From Pictodentalium vernedei (lineage: Eukaryota > Mollusca > Scaphopoda > Dentaliida > Dentaliidae), in contig CM062289.1 in NCBI GenBank assembly GCA_031216915.1, positions 252,521,113 through 252,585,112 on the forward strand: DNA of 64,000 bases, read 5' to 3'. The notes under the pieces were generated by a model that was not told the DNA's origin, made no database searches, and saw nothing but the letters and a program-made list of their open reading frames with translations. Position 1 is the stretch's first letter, and each line of letters begins with the position of its first letter. Of this stretch, positions 45,430 to 56,552 are shown piece by piece. The translations under genes and the position numbers were made by a program.

Positions 45430-47730
45430 GTCTTCCAACAGTGTGCCTCCGTCGTCACAATTAATGAAGGGCTAGCGGAAAAGTGCTCATGTAATACGCC
45501 AATTGCCTAAGAGGACCCTAGTAGGTTCGACGGCCTTTGACGTCCGCTAGCTCGCCCGGTGTAGCGTCCATTCACCGAATGGTTCGGCAGCCGGGTTCGT
45601 CCGTTGCGGTCTAGAAGGAATTTTGGGGTGATGCGAGCACTATAAAATTAACTTAATGCACACCCAGTGACGGCGGATCGGAGGGAGAACGGAGGAAGCC
45701 TTTTAGTCCGGTTCATAGCTCGTTCCGGTCCATCCGGACGGCAAGCGAGAGAGGCCCCTCTCTCGTTCAACAACATCTGGCCCCAGATGTTGTGGTATAA
45801 ATGTGTCGTTAGCGGAGCATACGTCCGTCGCTCGGGACGCTCCGTTGTATAGGCAGTCCGCTGAGACTGCTAAGGCTTCCTCTTCTCGTCAGCGCACACG
45901 ACCGCACCTTGGCTGCGTGACCGCCGATATATTACCAGCTTCGCCGATCAAGGATTCTTCGGCGACCAGGTCACACCATCCGGCAGCCAGGGATTCGAGA
46001 CCGATGGACTCCGGACGTTCGCATAGGAAAGTATGCGGGAGCCATCTGATGCGGAGCTGCCCTCGGCGAAGCAGCGATAGACTGCGCCTCCGCAGGTCTC
46101 GACGCCGGACATTCTTGTGCACATAGCACAGCTTATCGCAGCATCCCAGCAGCCGACAGAAACGGTGTCGGATCGAGATTTATCCGACAGCGCTGGGTCG
46201 GTAGCCGGGGACTCGAGGCCTGCAGACTCCGGACGTTCGCATAGGAAGTATGCGGGAGTCAACGTACACGGAGCTTCCAGCGGCAATGCATCGTAAGTCC
46301 GCTACTGCACAGGCCTCGGGAACGGACGTGCTTTCCTTAATAGCACAGTTTATCGCAGCATCCCAGCATCAACTGAATCTGTCGCATATATTTTATCCGA
46401 CGATGCTGGGTCGGGACGCTCCGCGGAAGCGGGTACGGACGTCCGAAAGTTTCATCCCGTCCGACGGGATACCGAAAGGGATTCGGTGGATTTCAAGCTT
46501 TCCCTTTCGGAACAACATATGCTGCGATGCCGGATAAGAAACTGATAGCGTCGGTGGACTTAGAAATTTTTGGTTCGGTTCAGGGACATCGTCCCTCAGT
46601 TCCGACATAGTCCAATAATGTCACACAAACTTTCGAATTATTGACCGACGCTATATATATTATTATTTTATGCTTGCTATCCAAGCATTTCTGGTTTCTT
46701 GTTCGAAGAGTTATGGAGATGTCTTTCAAAAGTGTGCCTCTGTCGTCATAGTTAATGAAGAGTTAGCGGCAATAAGTGCTCATGGAATATGTCTATCGCT
46801 TACGGAGTGACATTCGCTAGCTCACCCGGTGTAGCGTACATTCATCGAATGGTTCGGCTGCCGGGTTCGTCCGTTGCGGTCTAGGAAGGAGATTTGGGTG
46901 ATGCGAGCACTTTAATTACTTTAGTACTCACCCAGTGACGGCAGATTGAGGACAGATCGGAGGAAGCCAACAACATAGGGGACCGCATGTTGTGGTTCAG
47001 ATTTTTTACATTCGGAGCATATATCCGTTGCTCGGGACGCTCCGTTATATTGACAGTCCGAGAGACTGTCTTTAATGCTTCCTCATCCTCACAGCAGGGC
47101 ACACGACCGCACATTGGCTACGTGACCTCGAGTATCCGATCAGTTTCGGCATTCAGTGATTCCACAGCGAATAGGTCGCGCCATCCGGTAGCCAAGGGAC
47201 ACGAGGCCTATACACTCCGTTCGCTCGCATATTGGAAGTATGCACGGGGTAACGATCTCGGAGCTTCCTGCGGCAATGCATCGTAAGACCGCTGCTCCTC
47301 AGGCCTCAGTGACGGACGTGCTATCCGAGTTAGCACAGTTGTTTCGCAGCATCCCAGCTATTGACGGTTTCTCGGTCGAATCAGGAATTATCCGACGGCG
47401 CTGGGTCGGTGCGGTCCGCGGTTGCATCAAGCTACGGACGACCGAACGCTTTATAGGGTCCGACAGGATGGCGAAAGGGATTCGAAAGATTTCGAGTTTT
47501 CCCTTTAGTAGTATCGGAAGATGCCTTTCATATCTTCTGGCATTTCTTCCAGTGATTATTTTTCGGACTTCATTGCTGCGATCTTGGATAAGAGACTTAT
47601 AGCGTCATTGGACTCGGATTTTTCGATCGGTACAGGGACTTTGTCCCTGACTTACCGACGCAGTCCAATATTGTCATTACAACATGTGTTTTATTTTTCG
47701 ACGCTATATATTTATATATATATACAAGCC
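45430..47730 (+). pseudogene. Duplicated gag-like region of DIRS copy D
   Basis: Equivalent points about 45562 and 46829. Same early frameshift as A and B, and it shares with B the retained ~230 bp and the loss of ~60 bp near 46520. The second segment lost ~70 bp around 46969 (private to D). Confidence 0.55.
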
Positions 47731-48249
47731 TGCTACTAAGCATGATAGTTTAGTTTCTTGTCCGCGTGGCTCATTTCTGCCATTTTATCTTTTTTACATA
47801 TAGTTTATTTTGGCAGAGCAGGGCATACCGAGAGTTCATATGCGTCTAGACGGTGTGATTAAAGACTGCATATATTCTTTTTCGCCGTTTATGTCTTTTC
47901 CAATTTCAATGTTGGGAACGACATTATGTATAGTAGACTTAACTTAGACGCTTTATTATACGTAATCCGCCTTACTGAGGCGTTATCATTACGTCTTCAA
48001 GAAAAGATTTACGGGATATTATTCTCAATGTAATTTCTTTTGAGGGCAGTAGTTTGTTCACGTATAACTCCGCCCTTCAGTGGCTGATTGGAGTTGGTTA
48101 GACGTGATGCAGCCCTAGCTACATCCACGCGTGGATAGTAGGTTAAGAACTCTCTCAGAGTCGCTTCGTTCTCGGAGGAGCTTCTCTTCGACGGCAACTT
48201 TCCGGCAATCCATGAATTGCTCGATTTATACATTCTCTTGTCTATCTAG

Positions 48250-48680
48250 TGTTACAAGAGATTCAGACTGGGGCAAACATTCGGTGGTTGACTCAGAGAG
48301 TGCCGCCGCAGTTGCCGGACCCGAGTGTGGCTGTTATGACGGTTGCCAGTCAAACAGATTGGGATTTATACTGATCCCTACGGATTCGAAGTGCCAGGGT
48401 CTTTGCGTTCCGCAGTCTTTTAGCTATTAGTTTAACTTCCGCGGAATAATGTTTTTTTAGGCTTGCTTTATGTCATTGCATGAACATTATTCAGAAACGC
48501 ATGCCCAAATTCCTGTCCTTTAATTCGACAGTAGTGGCGTATCTCCGGAACCAGGGAGGCACTCTTTCGTTTCCGTTATTCAATTTAATGGAAAGAATCC
48601 GTCTGTTGGTTATAGTACACCAAGTTCAGTTTTGGTCCGTCATATTCTGGGTCGTCTGATTGTTTTATTGCACTCCCGTT
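48250..48680 (+). pseudogene. RNase H-like remnant of DIRS copy D
   Basis: Same as B, with the Asp-to-Val change in 'VMTVAS' and minor extra substitutions. Confidence 0.68.
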
Positions 48681-49049
48681 CTCTTACGGGTCGCTTGTTG
48701 CTGTCAGAATGGACTCTCAACAAACAAGTATTCAATCAGATTTGCTATCTATGGGAGCGCCCAATGATGTTTGATTTATGACACAGCTTGCTAATCAATT
48801 GCAGACGTATGTGTTGGCTTGTCCAGATCTCTGAGCTAATACTGTTAACGCTCTATTGATCTATAGGACGGAATGATAGGATACGCGTATCCTCCGGCGC
48901 TGTTGTTTTTAGCAGGTATTGCTAAGATAAACAACCACAATACATTTCTGTTGATAGCATCTCTATCTTCACAGAGATCATGAGTAATTTACTCTCTTGT
49001 CTACTGTGGATCTTAACGTGAAATCTTCCTCTATGTAAGGATCTTTTTT

Positions 49050-50060
49050 CACTAGGTAAATCGTGTCATCTTTATCACAACCAGCAAGGTCGCAACCTTC
49101 ATGTATTCCGTTGTGTGGTCCGTATTGCATTGTAAGCACTGTACTGGACGAGCTTTGGACGCGATTTCTTACTATAGGAGATCCTCTTCTTCGCTATTCT
49201 ATGCGACTAAAGTGGAGGCTCTTCCGTTGTGGTGTAGGGATCATTATGTTCATATGGTTGATCCCTCCATACTACTCATTGCTATTTTTTAGTATACTTG
49301 TTTCACAAGATCTACTGCAGCCTGTGGTTATTTAGGTTATAGGTTTATGTTACCTCATACCTATGCACTCTATGATAGTTTACAATTGAGTCTTTTGTCT
49401 CTTTATCTAAGTCAGTTAGTAACTTTTTGATAAATAGACTTAGAATCTTTAGATTAAATTCCTATACGGATTTTAACTTCAGGTTCTTATTTAGCTAAGT
49501 AATCATTTGAGCCTCTGGAAACAGTAGTTTTCAAATTCTGACCTTTTAGACAGTAATTCTGTTGGTTTCTCTTTTACTGTAGAGTCAGTGAGTTTCATGC
49601 ACTATCGATGAATGATTTTCACTTTCATAGTTTCGGAATCAATACTTCCGTTACTATTTAGGTTGGATTGTTGCATAAGAGTTAGGCTCCTATTATCCGG
49701 AACCTATTTTAAGGTCCTTCCGTCTTCGTATGGGCATAGGCCTTTACTCTTTCCGGGTACAGTTTATGTATTTATAAACAGATATCTGTTTATTACAAGG
49801 GCGTAAGCTTCTTCTGTCTTTGATGTCTAGTAGAAGGACGTTACGCTCCATTTTATTGTTAATGGATTCTATTAACTAGCGTACTGCTTATGGTATATCA
49901 TTGCCTTAGCAGTTGTGCTTAAGATTTCGGCTCATGAAGTAAGAGTTCTTCTACTTCTTGGGCTTACATTAATAGTGTTGCTATTATAGATTTTTGAAGG
50001 CTGCTCATTGCGCTCAGCCATCCATTCATGAATTTTATCTCAGAAATATCGAGTCCATTT
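49050..50060 (+). pseudogene. Tyrosine recombinase remnant of DIRS copy D
   Basis: Retains the blocks seen in B ('WCRDHYVHMVDPSI', HEVR, FYLRN) with the same broken frames plus small private deletions. Confidence 0.72.
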
Positions 50061-50697
50061 CTGGAGGCCTCTATTGTTAGGTCTATTATCTACTGCTCAG
50101 AATGTCATTCACTTAACAGTTGCTACTATAGCTAGGTAGGCTGTCTGTTTCGGCAGTGTCTCCGTTCGGCTGCCCTCTTCGCTCTGGGCTATTTGACCCA
50201 GGGCAAGAAAAAGGGGGGGGGAGGGTGTTCCCTTGGGTCACCTGTTTTTACTATGAAAACAAGGGGATACCTCCTCCGGAGTTAGTAATTCTGAGCTGTT
50301 ATTGGGATGGTTGTTTAGTGAGAAGTTTAAGTTTATAAAATTCATTCAAGTCTTAGTTTTTAAAGTATAGCTTTTGAATATTGCATATGTCAACGGACAT
50401 GATTATGCAATTCTCACTCACTTTTAGGAGTATAAGAGTCTCTATTCTCTAGACTTACTTTATTATTGGCTTACTTTAAAAATTATTAGTATAAGGATTA
50501 TTGGATATTAATAGAGTACATGGATGTATGAAGCTCAATTTTTGGAAGGCGTTGTATCTTTCTAATTTATCATAAATAAGAAAGATACATGTAAGGCCTA
50601 TTACTTCTTTTCCCTACAGGGGATGACTCTATTTTATTTTATTGAGCGTATTCCATTTTGCTCTATGTCCTTGGCCCTCCAGCCTTTTTACTATTCA

Positions 50698-50784
50698 GCT
50701 ATGTCTGGGTCATTGGTACAGTATAAAAATGTTAAAAAATTTATAGTAATTTATATATTTTTTATACTTACCAATGACCCAGAC
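50698..50784 (+). repeat. ICR of DIRS copy D
   Basis: Joined complements of the element's two ends, as in A and B. Confidence 0.92.
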
Positions 50785-51086
50785 GGGGATGGCCCTCCCA
50801 GGAGTTGGGAACTCTTGCCTCCCCGCTGAGTACATAGCGCTTACCAGGCACTGGTTATTAGAATGATTAATGGCGCCAATTTCGGAACGTCCTTGACACT
50901 GCGCATGCGCAGTAGGGGCGAGGTGTGGAGGGCCTCTCAGGACATGTTTTCTTTAGTTTTAGATGCAAATTTTGGGGATTGGGGGGCAAAATTTGTGTTT
51001 GGCCCTATATTTTAAGAGTTAGCACCAGCTATGTCTGGGTCATTGGTAAGTATAAAAAATATATAAATTACTATAAATTTTTTAAC

Positions 51087-51416
51087 ATTTTTTATACTTA
51101 CCAATGACCCAGACGGGGATGGCCCTCCCATGAGTTGGGAACTCATACCTTCCCTCTGATTACATAACGCTTACCAGGCACTGGTTGTAAGAATGACTTT
51201 TGGCGCCAATTTCGAGACCTCCTAGACACTGCGCATGCACAGTGGATAAAAAGTATGGAGGACCACATAGGACATCGAAATTTCGGATTTTGATGCAAAT
51301 TTGGGGGATGGGGGGCAAAATTTGTGTTTGGCCCTAGAATTTAAGGAGTTAGCACCAGCTAAGTCTGGGTCATTGGTAAGTATAAAAAATATATAAATTA
51401 CTATAAATTTTTTAAC
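51087..51416 (+). mobile_element. DIRS-like copy C, right part
   Basis: Second half of C's ICR (51087-51115, 'attttttatacttacc') and its right inverted repeat (51190-51416), ending 'ctataaattttttaac'. It continues seamlessly from 44088 when D is removed. Confidence 0.92.
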
Positions 51417-51892
51417 TTTCATTCTACAAACGTCCCCTTATGTATCATATATCATTAGTTAGAACTTGGAAAGCATTCGCGTCGATTAAATAAATTAATT
51501 TGAAGGTGAGAATTTTCTCAAAAAAGGTAGGGGGCCTATTTTCATCACGATCCAGTAAGGTGATCACATGCGGATAATTCTGTGCAGTGTCATTTTTCAT
51601 CTTCGTAGAAATTATCTTAGAAGTTCAAAGGTGAAGTTTGTGTTCACATGTTTCTATTTATAGCATACCCGTCCATGCAGTTTATTTCGGATTGCAGTTG
51701 TCGATAAATAAGCTGTGGGCTTTATCTAAAACATAACTGCGCTTTATTTAAAATAATAAAGTTTTTTTTTTTTATCTTTTTATCAATTAATGCTAAAATA
51801 ATGCACAGTTGTTCATAGTGGTCATTGATTCGACTAGAAGCAAAGTTGAGTGGAAACTGCATAACTGCATGCATTAAGAAATTAGAGAATCT
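51417..51892. other. No feature seen
   Basis: A/T-rich sequence following DIRS C. Confidence 0.4.
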
Positions 51893-51985
51893 GACAGTTC
51901 TCGCAGCTGCTCAGTGAGTCTCTCTAGGTACTCCGACTTCCTCCACCCGTAAAACTCCGACACGATGTAGCCCTACTGAAAGACG
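51893..51985 (+). mobile_element. 5'-truncated SINE fragment
   Basis: 'ctgacagttctcgcagctgc' through 'ccacccgtaaaactcc' matches the 3' body of SINE1 and SINE2. The tRNA-like head is missing. Confidence 0.7.
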
Positions 51986-52417
51986 TTAAGTTACAGTAAA
52001 CAAATAACTAAACAATATCGATCCATTCTCATAACTGAGATTGTTTGTCAGTTCAAGTTTATGTAACATTTGAATGAACCATAGAGAAATAGCAACCTCT
52101 TTTACACGTGAATAGGTCGAAGTTTCTGAAATGAATTTTGTTGAAAATATTTGAGACTGTCAAAGGAACTGTTTTCCTCTCACTAGAATAAAATATCGTA
52201 CATGAAAGCTGTATCTGTGTGTTTGGGGCTTGCATATATCCACCTGATTCACAGTTAATGGTTGTGCGCATTGTTGTAACAATTTGGGTTTTTGTCAAGC
52301 TCTTAAGTCATCTGTCAATTTGTGTAAGGAATGTGACGCTGTTATGACTGCCTGGAACCAGTCCAGTCTGTGTATAGTCCATCGCCGTTGTTTAGGTTCA
52401 ATCAGCTTGAATATTTC
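51986..52417. other. No gene seen
   Basis: No recognisable motif. A 79-codon minus-strand frame lacks any family signature. Confidence 0.4.
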
Positions 52418-52429
52418 AATTGGTCAGAA

Positions 52430-52782
52430 GGGGGTGCGGTGGCTCAGTTGGTAGAGGTGCAGGCTGCAAGCCGAGAGGTCCTCGGTCCGAATCCCACCTG
52501 CGGCAACCGCGTTGCGTCCTTGGGCAAGACACTTCACCCCCATTGCCTCATGGGGGCACGGTGACGTGTACTAAGGCATACTGCACGTCGATGGTGCACC
52601 TGTCTTCAGCCAATGGTCACCCTGCTTGTGTGGAGTTAGTATGTTGTGGATCTGGCAGTTGCTCGCCATTGCACGGTGGTTCTCTCCGGGTACTCCGGCT
52701 TCCTCCACCCGTTAAACTGTCACGGTCATGGTTAGCCACTGTGCAGAAATATGTTACCTTAAACACCAATAAATAAATAAAT
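52430..52782 (+). mobile_element. SINE2, complete with target duplication
   Basis: Flanked by the 12-bp duplication aattggtc(a/g)gaa at 52418-52429 and 52783-52794. The tRNA-derived head has A box 'tggctcagttgg' and B box 'ggtccgaatcc'. The body contains 'cttgggcaagacacttca' and the tail is (aaat)n. At 353 bp it is the reference for the other copies. Pol III transcribed by type; mobilised by a partner LINE in trans. Confidence 0.9.
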
Positions 52783-52794
52783 AATTGGTCGGAA

Positions 52795-54346
52795 AAGCAG
52801 CCAATTTAATTAAAAACCTTTCATTTTTTTTAATCAACCCAAGAAATATTTCTCCATCGAAACTTGATCCAATCTTTGATGACAACACCAATACTATTGC
52901 AAATGTTTGTTAAATAATTATGAAGAGTCACAACAGCTCTAGTTTTATGAATACACTGCGTAGTTCCACAGTGTTAATGTCTTTAGATTTTCAAGGTGAA
53001 TTAAATACTTATTGGTGGGAATATCTATAACTGGAGCCTGAAAGAGTATATGTATATTATCTTTGTGAGTAAACAACATCACATCGAATCAATGGTAGTC
53101 TGTGAGCAAACTCGACAAAAAGTGGATAAGCCCTAAGAAAGTTAAGAATCTGTTTCTCAGGCCCTCCCGCATGGTAATTTTGGCTGCCGCATTCTCTTTT
53201 TATAACCAATGCAAACCTAAAAAAAATAAAAATTAAATGGTTTATGTCTGATATTTTACCCAAGTTAATAAAATTGATAAATTTGTTCTTTGAGCGCAAC
53301 AAGGTTTAGCATTGCAAAGCCTTCTTGCACTCAAGGGACAAAAACACCACCATCCATGCTATTCTGTAAATTATGAGGCCTAAAACATAAACAAACCAAG
53401 CACATGAACATTTGACTGCAAAGATTACAAAAATAAAAAATAAAATAAAAAAACCCTAAAAAGTGCCTGCATGCAATTTTACAAAAATGTCCGGAGAAAC
53501 AAATGATCAACTTTGTGAGGCCTAATCAAACAACCAATAACACTGAATTTCACTGGAGGCCTGAGATCATAGTTTTGTATCTCTTTCCAGTAAAGATAGT
53601 GTTATTTTATCGAAATAGATGCTTTAGGTTCCGCTTTACAGTTTTGCACTATTGCACAAGGGTGAAATTCTAAACATAGGGCATGTGTTGAAACTAAGGC
53701 CATGTAAAATGGAGATATATTTGTGGTATCAGATATTTAATTACATGAGACTATCAGTTGGACAAGAGAATTTGAAGTTTTGATCCCAAAGTTGGAGTCT
53801 GATACATTGGGGTAAATGAATTATAGCAAACAGTGGCTTTGAAAATTAGCTATTTTTTAAAATGTCATTTTTACAGGGGGTTGTTACCAGACATGTAGCT
53901 AAAAAATGAAATGGACACATATAAAATTTTTTTTTGCATTTTAGAGACCGGGGATGCTATGCCCCAGGGGTAGGTAGGTGGGGGTGTTTTGGTAAATTCT
54001 GCTTTCGAGGCTGCTAGGTGGCTGAAAGTGACTGGTTTCAGCATTTTTTTTCACAATTTTGCAGGTTAAAGTCTTGCCTTTGACAATAAATTATTCCACA
54101 CACGTTCAGATGGTTTATTTCTACTTAGATAGTGTTATATGTTTTTTGTGGATTTGGGAAAGGTAATACATGTTATGGATTAGATAACTAAGTTACAGAA
54201 TATTTACATTTGAAGAGAGTGTATGGCATGTCATTTTTGGAAATGCCTGGAAAACTGTGGAACGGAACCTTAATTGAAGGGTTAGCCATCTTTCTGATGT
54301 CTTGGCCACTTCTAGTTCAGTCGTCAAAATTACACCCCTCCACTAT
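52795..54346. other. No gene seen
   Basis: Ordinary A/T-rich sequence, possibly unique host DNA. Short frames only. Confidence 0.4.
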
Positions 54347-54506
54347 CAATGAAGATGTGAAGGCGGTGGCAGAGTGCTTACGGCATTGGACATCAAAGCG
54401 AATGGTTCACGGTTCGATCCCCGCCAGGGTAACTGCATTGTGTCCTTGGGCAAGGCACTTAATCTTGATTATCCACGTGTGCAAACGGTGTACTGCACGT
54501 CGATAG
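54347..54506 (+). mobile_element. SINE3, left part (different tRNA-like head)
   Basis: A box-like 'tggcagagtgctt' and B box-like 'ggttcgatccc' differ from SINE1 and SINE2, but the body ('cttgggcaaggcactta', 'gtactgcacgtcgatag') is the same family. Interrupted at 54507 by a MITE and resumed at 54761. Confidence 0.78.
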
Positions 54507-54760
54507 CAAGTCAGAAAATAAGCAGACTGTCATCTGCAAAATGAGGTCCCCAGAGGGTGACTTTAGTGATGCTACCCTGCACAGAAGGGTAGCATCACTA
54601 AATTTACCCTCTGTGAACCTCAGTCTGAATCAGGTTCTCAAAACTAAACAGAAAGAGGTACCCAGAGGATAAATTGGCCCACTGTATGGGATAGCATCAT
54701 CAAATTCACCCCCTGGGGGACCTCATTCTTCAAATGTCAGACTGCTTATTTTCTGGCCTG
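54507..54760. mobile_element. hAT-like MITE inserted in SINE3
   Basis: A 254-bp element flanked by the 8-bp duplication gtcgatag (54499-54506, 54761-54768). The terminal inverted repeats (~23 bp, three mismatches) contain 'cagaaaataagcag'. It has an internal inverted pair around 'gtgatgctaccctgcac'. No ORF. An 8-bp duplication with CA-starting ends suggests hAT. Confidence 0.85.
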
Positions 54761-54935
54761 GTCGATAGTACACTTATCTTAACCAATGCCAACCCTGCTT
54801 GTGCGTTTGGGTGTCTTACAGTTGCTCGCCGCTGCTCGGTGGTTTTCACCTGGTGCTCCATCCGTAAAACTGTCCGACATGAGGAGACCCTGGCTGTCAA
54901 GTGTCTTTAAACTCTAATAATAATAATGATAATAC
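54761..54935 (+). mobile_element. SINE3, right part
   Basis: Continues the SINE body ('cttacagttgctcgccgctg', 'gtaaaactgtcc') to a (taa)n tail at about 54915-54935, followed by short gtaca repeats (54938-54960). Confidence 0.78.
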
Positions 54936-55624
54936 TGTACAGTACAGTACAGTACAGTCGCCATGGACTGATTGTAATCTACACGTGGACAGTCTATGCA
55001 TGCGTTTACCAGGTGCTAAAATTAATCATCAACAAAATTTTCATTTATGAAGCACTGGGTTAGACCCGGTGCTTTGTTAATTAAATTTGTGGTGAACAGT
55101 CCTATAATCAGTGTTTGGAATCTAATATTATTGCGTCCGTGTAAATATTGCCAGTCCAATAGCTGGTGTACTGTAGTAATAATAATAGTAATAATAATGT
55201 GGAAGTTCTCGAAAGTTGGAAACAGAGGTACAAAGACATATGTGGCAAAAAATGAGAGCAGGAATATAACTATAGTGCACTTTGTTTCCAGGAAACACTG
55301 GAAACAATTATACTTTGCTCATGTATTATCGCCTGGTAACAATTCTGCTCAAGTATTATCATCAAGTAACAATATTCGGTATTGCAATCGTTTAGAATGT
55401 TCAAATCCTGCAAGTACTAACATTTTTGGAAACGGTGGAAACAGTGGAAACGGAAACAGTGGAAACAATATTTAGAAAATCTTTATATCCTGCAAATACT
55501 AACATTTTGCAAACAGTAGGAATGGTGGAAACAGTGGAAATGGTCTTATTTAATCTTATTTGTTTTACAAGGATTGGCGAACAAGTTATGCAACTTATAT
55601 TAACGCCTCTCCTTGGCCCAATGG

Positions 55625-55850
55625 TGTAGGTGTGTGGGATGACCTTCATAGCGGCAGCTTCGTGGCCTAGCTCTTCTCAAATACTACGAAGGGATCTTTA
55701 GCCTGCACGGAGTATGTCTCTCTCTGCACAGAGGACAGCCATTTTACGTCCCCACCCGATAGGACGGTACGCCGTGACAGCATCAACCTCACAATTGATG
55801 CTGACAGAGAGTGTTTGGACACCTCGAGAACGTTCCCCGACTGGGAAATG
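55625..55850. other. Unclassified insert within the foldback element
   Basis: A G/C-richer stretch ('gaagggatctttagcctgca', 'cgtccccacccgatagga') unlike its minisatellite surroundings. It resembles a phrase common in marine invertebrate repeats, but I cannot name the family. Confidence 0.35.
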
Positions 55851-56067
55851 GTCAGTGGGAACAGTGGAAATGGTCAGTGGGAATGGTGGAAACGGTGGAA
55901 ACAATATTTAGACATGTTTAAATCCTGCAAGTACTAAAATTTTTGTAAATAGTGGAAGAAACATTGGAAATGTGGGAAAATGTAGAAAACAGGGAAATTG
56001 TGGAGAGGGTGGCAGCTGCGGGAAACGCTGGAAATGTCCGATTAAATGCTCCAAGTCCCCTCCTCCA

Positions 56068-56309
56068 TTTCCAATGTTTCCACCGTTTCCATTGTTTACA
56101 CCGTTTCCAATGTTTCCACCGTTTCCATTGTTTACACCGTTTCCAATGTTTCCACCGTTTCCATTGTTTACACCGTTTCCAATGTTTCCACCGTTTCCAT
56201 TGTTTACACCGTTTCCAATGTTTCCACCGTTTCCATTGTTTACACCGTTTCCAATGTTTCCACTGTTTCCAATGTTTCCACCATTTCCAATGTTTCCATC
56301 GTTTCCAAC
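56068..56309. repeat. 36-bp minisatellite made of four 9-mers
   Basis: Five exact-phase copies starting at 56068, 56104, 56140, 56176 and 56212, each four TTTCCANNN-type 9-mers, then single 9-mers to 56309. Open in all three forward frames only because the unit is stop-free. Confidence 0.95.
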
Positions 56310-56552
56310 GTCTTCAGAATTTTAGTACTTGGAGCATTTATGACTTATCATGTAAACACTGAAATAAATTTTAATACCGACTGTACTTGCTGGGTTATTT
56401 GAAAAAAATAACAAAAATCTCATTGTTTCCATTGTTTCCTGAAAACAAAGTGCCCTTTTGTTATATTTCTGCTCTCATTTCTTGCTATAGCTATACAAAG
56501 AACTGGCTGAACATTTTTCTTGTTCTATTTAAGTGTCTTTTGTAGGATTTTT

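Larger units (their letters stand above)
44089..51086 (+). mobile_element. DIRS-like retrotransposon copy D, nested in C
   Basis: Complete, 6,998 bp, same type as A and B: left inverted repeat 44089-44290, candidate leader intron 44955-45147, duplicated gag-like segment about 45430-47730 (second copy missing ~70 bp at 46969), RNase H remnant 48250-48680, recombinase remnant 49050-50060, G-run hairpin about 50193-50241, ICR 50698-50784, right inverted repeat 50859-51086. Its two terminal repeats share private variants (gcccctactg, ctgagagg), so the insertion is young. Removing it restores C's ICR. Confidence 0.92.
55203..56480. mobile_element. Foldback-like element with GGAAAC/TTTCC minisatellites
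   Basis: Inverted arms at about 55251-55308 and 56422-56480 share 'aatgagagca' through 'actttgtttccaggaaac'. Inner inverted matches ('gcaagtactaacattttt' at 55410 against the inverse of 'agaattttagtacttgg' at 56318) support the fold. 9-bp repeats read GGAAACNGT on the left side and TTTCCANNG on the right. No transposase is seen. Confidence 0.6.

Noticed and set aside
52430-52500. tRNA gene
   Set aside because: A and B boxes are present but the sequence does not form a clean cloverleaf, and it continues into a SINE body with a target duplication.
55952-56402. Three overlapping 117-136-codon ORFs with Phe/Pro/Cys/His or Val/Ser repeats
   Set aside because: All three forward frames are open because the 36-bp minisatellite is a multiple of three without stops. 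This is no evidence of a protein.
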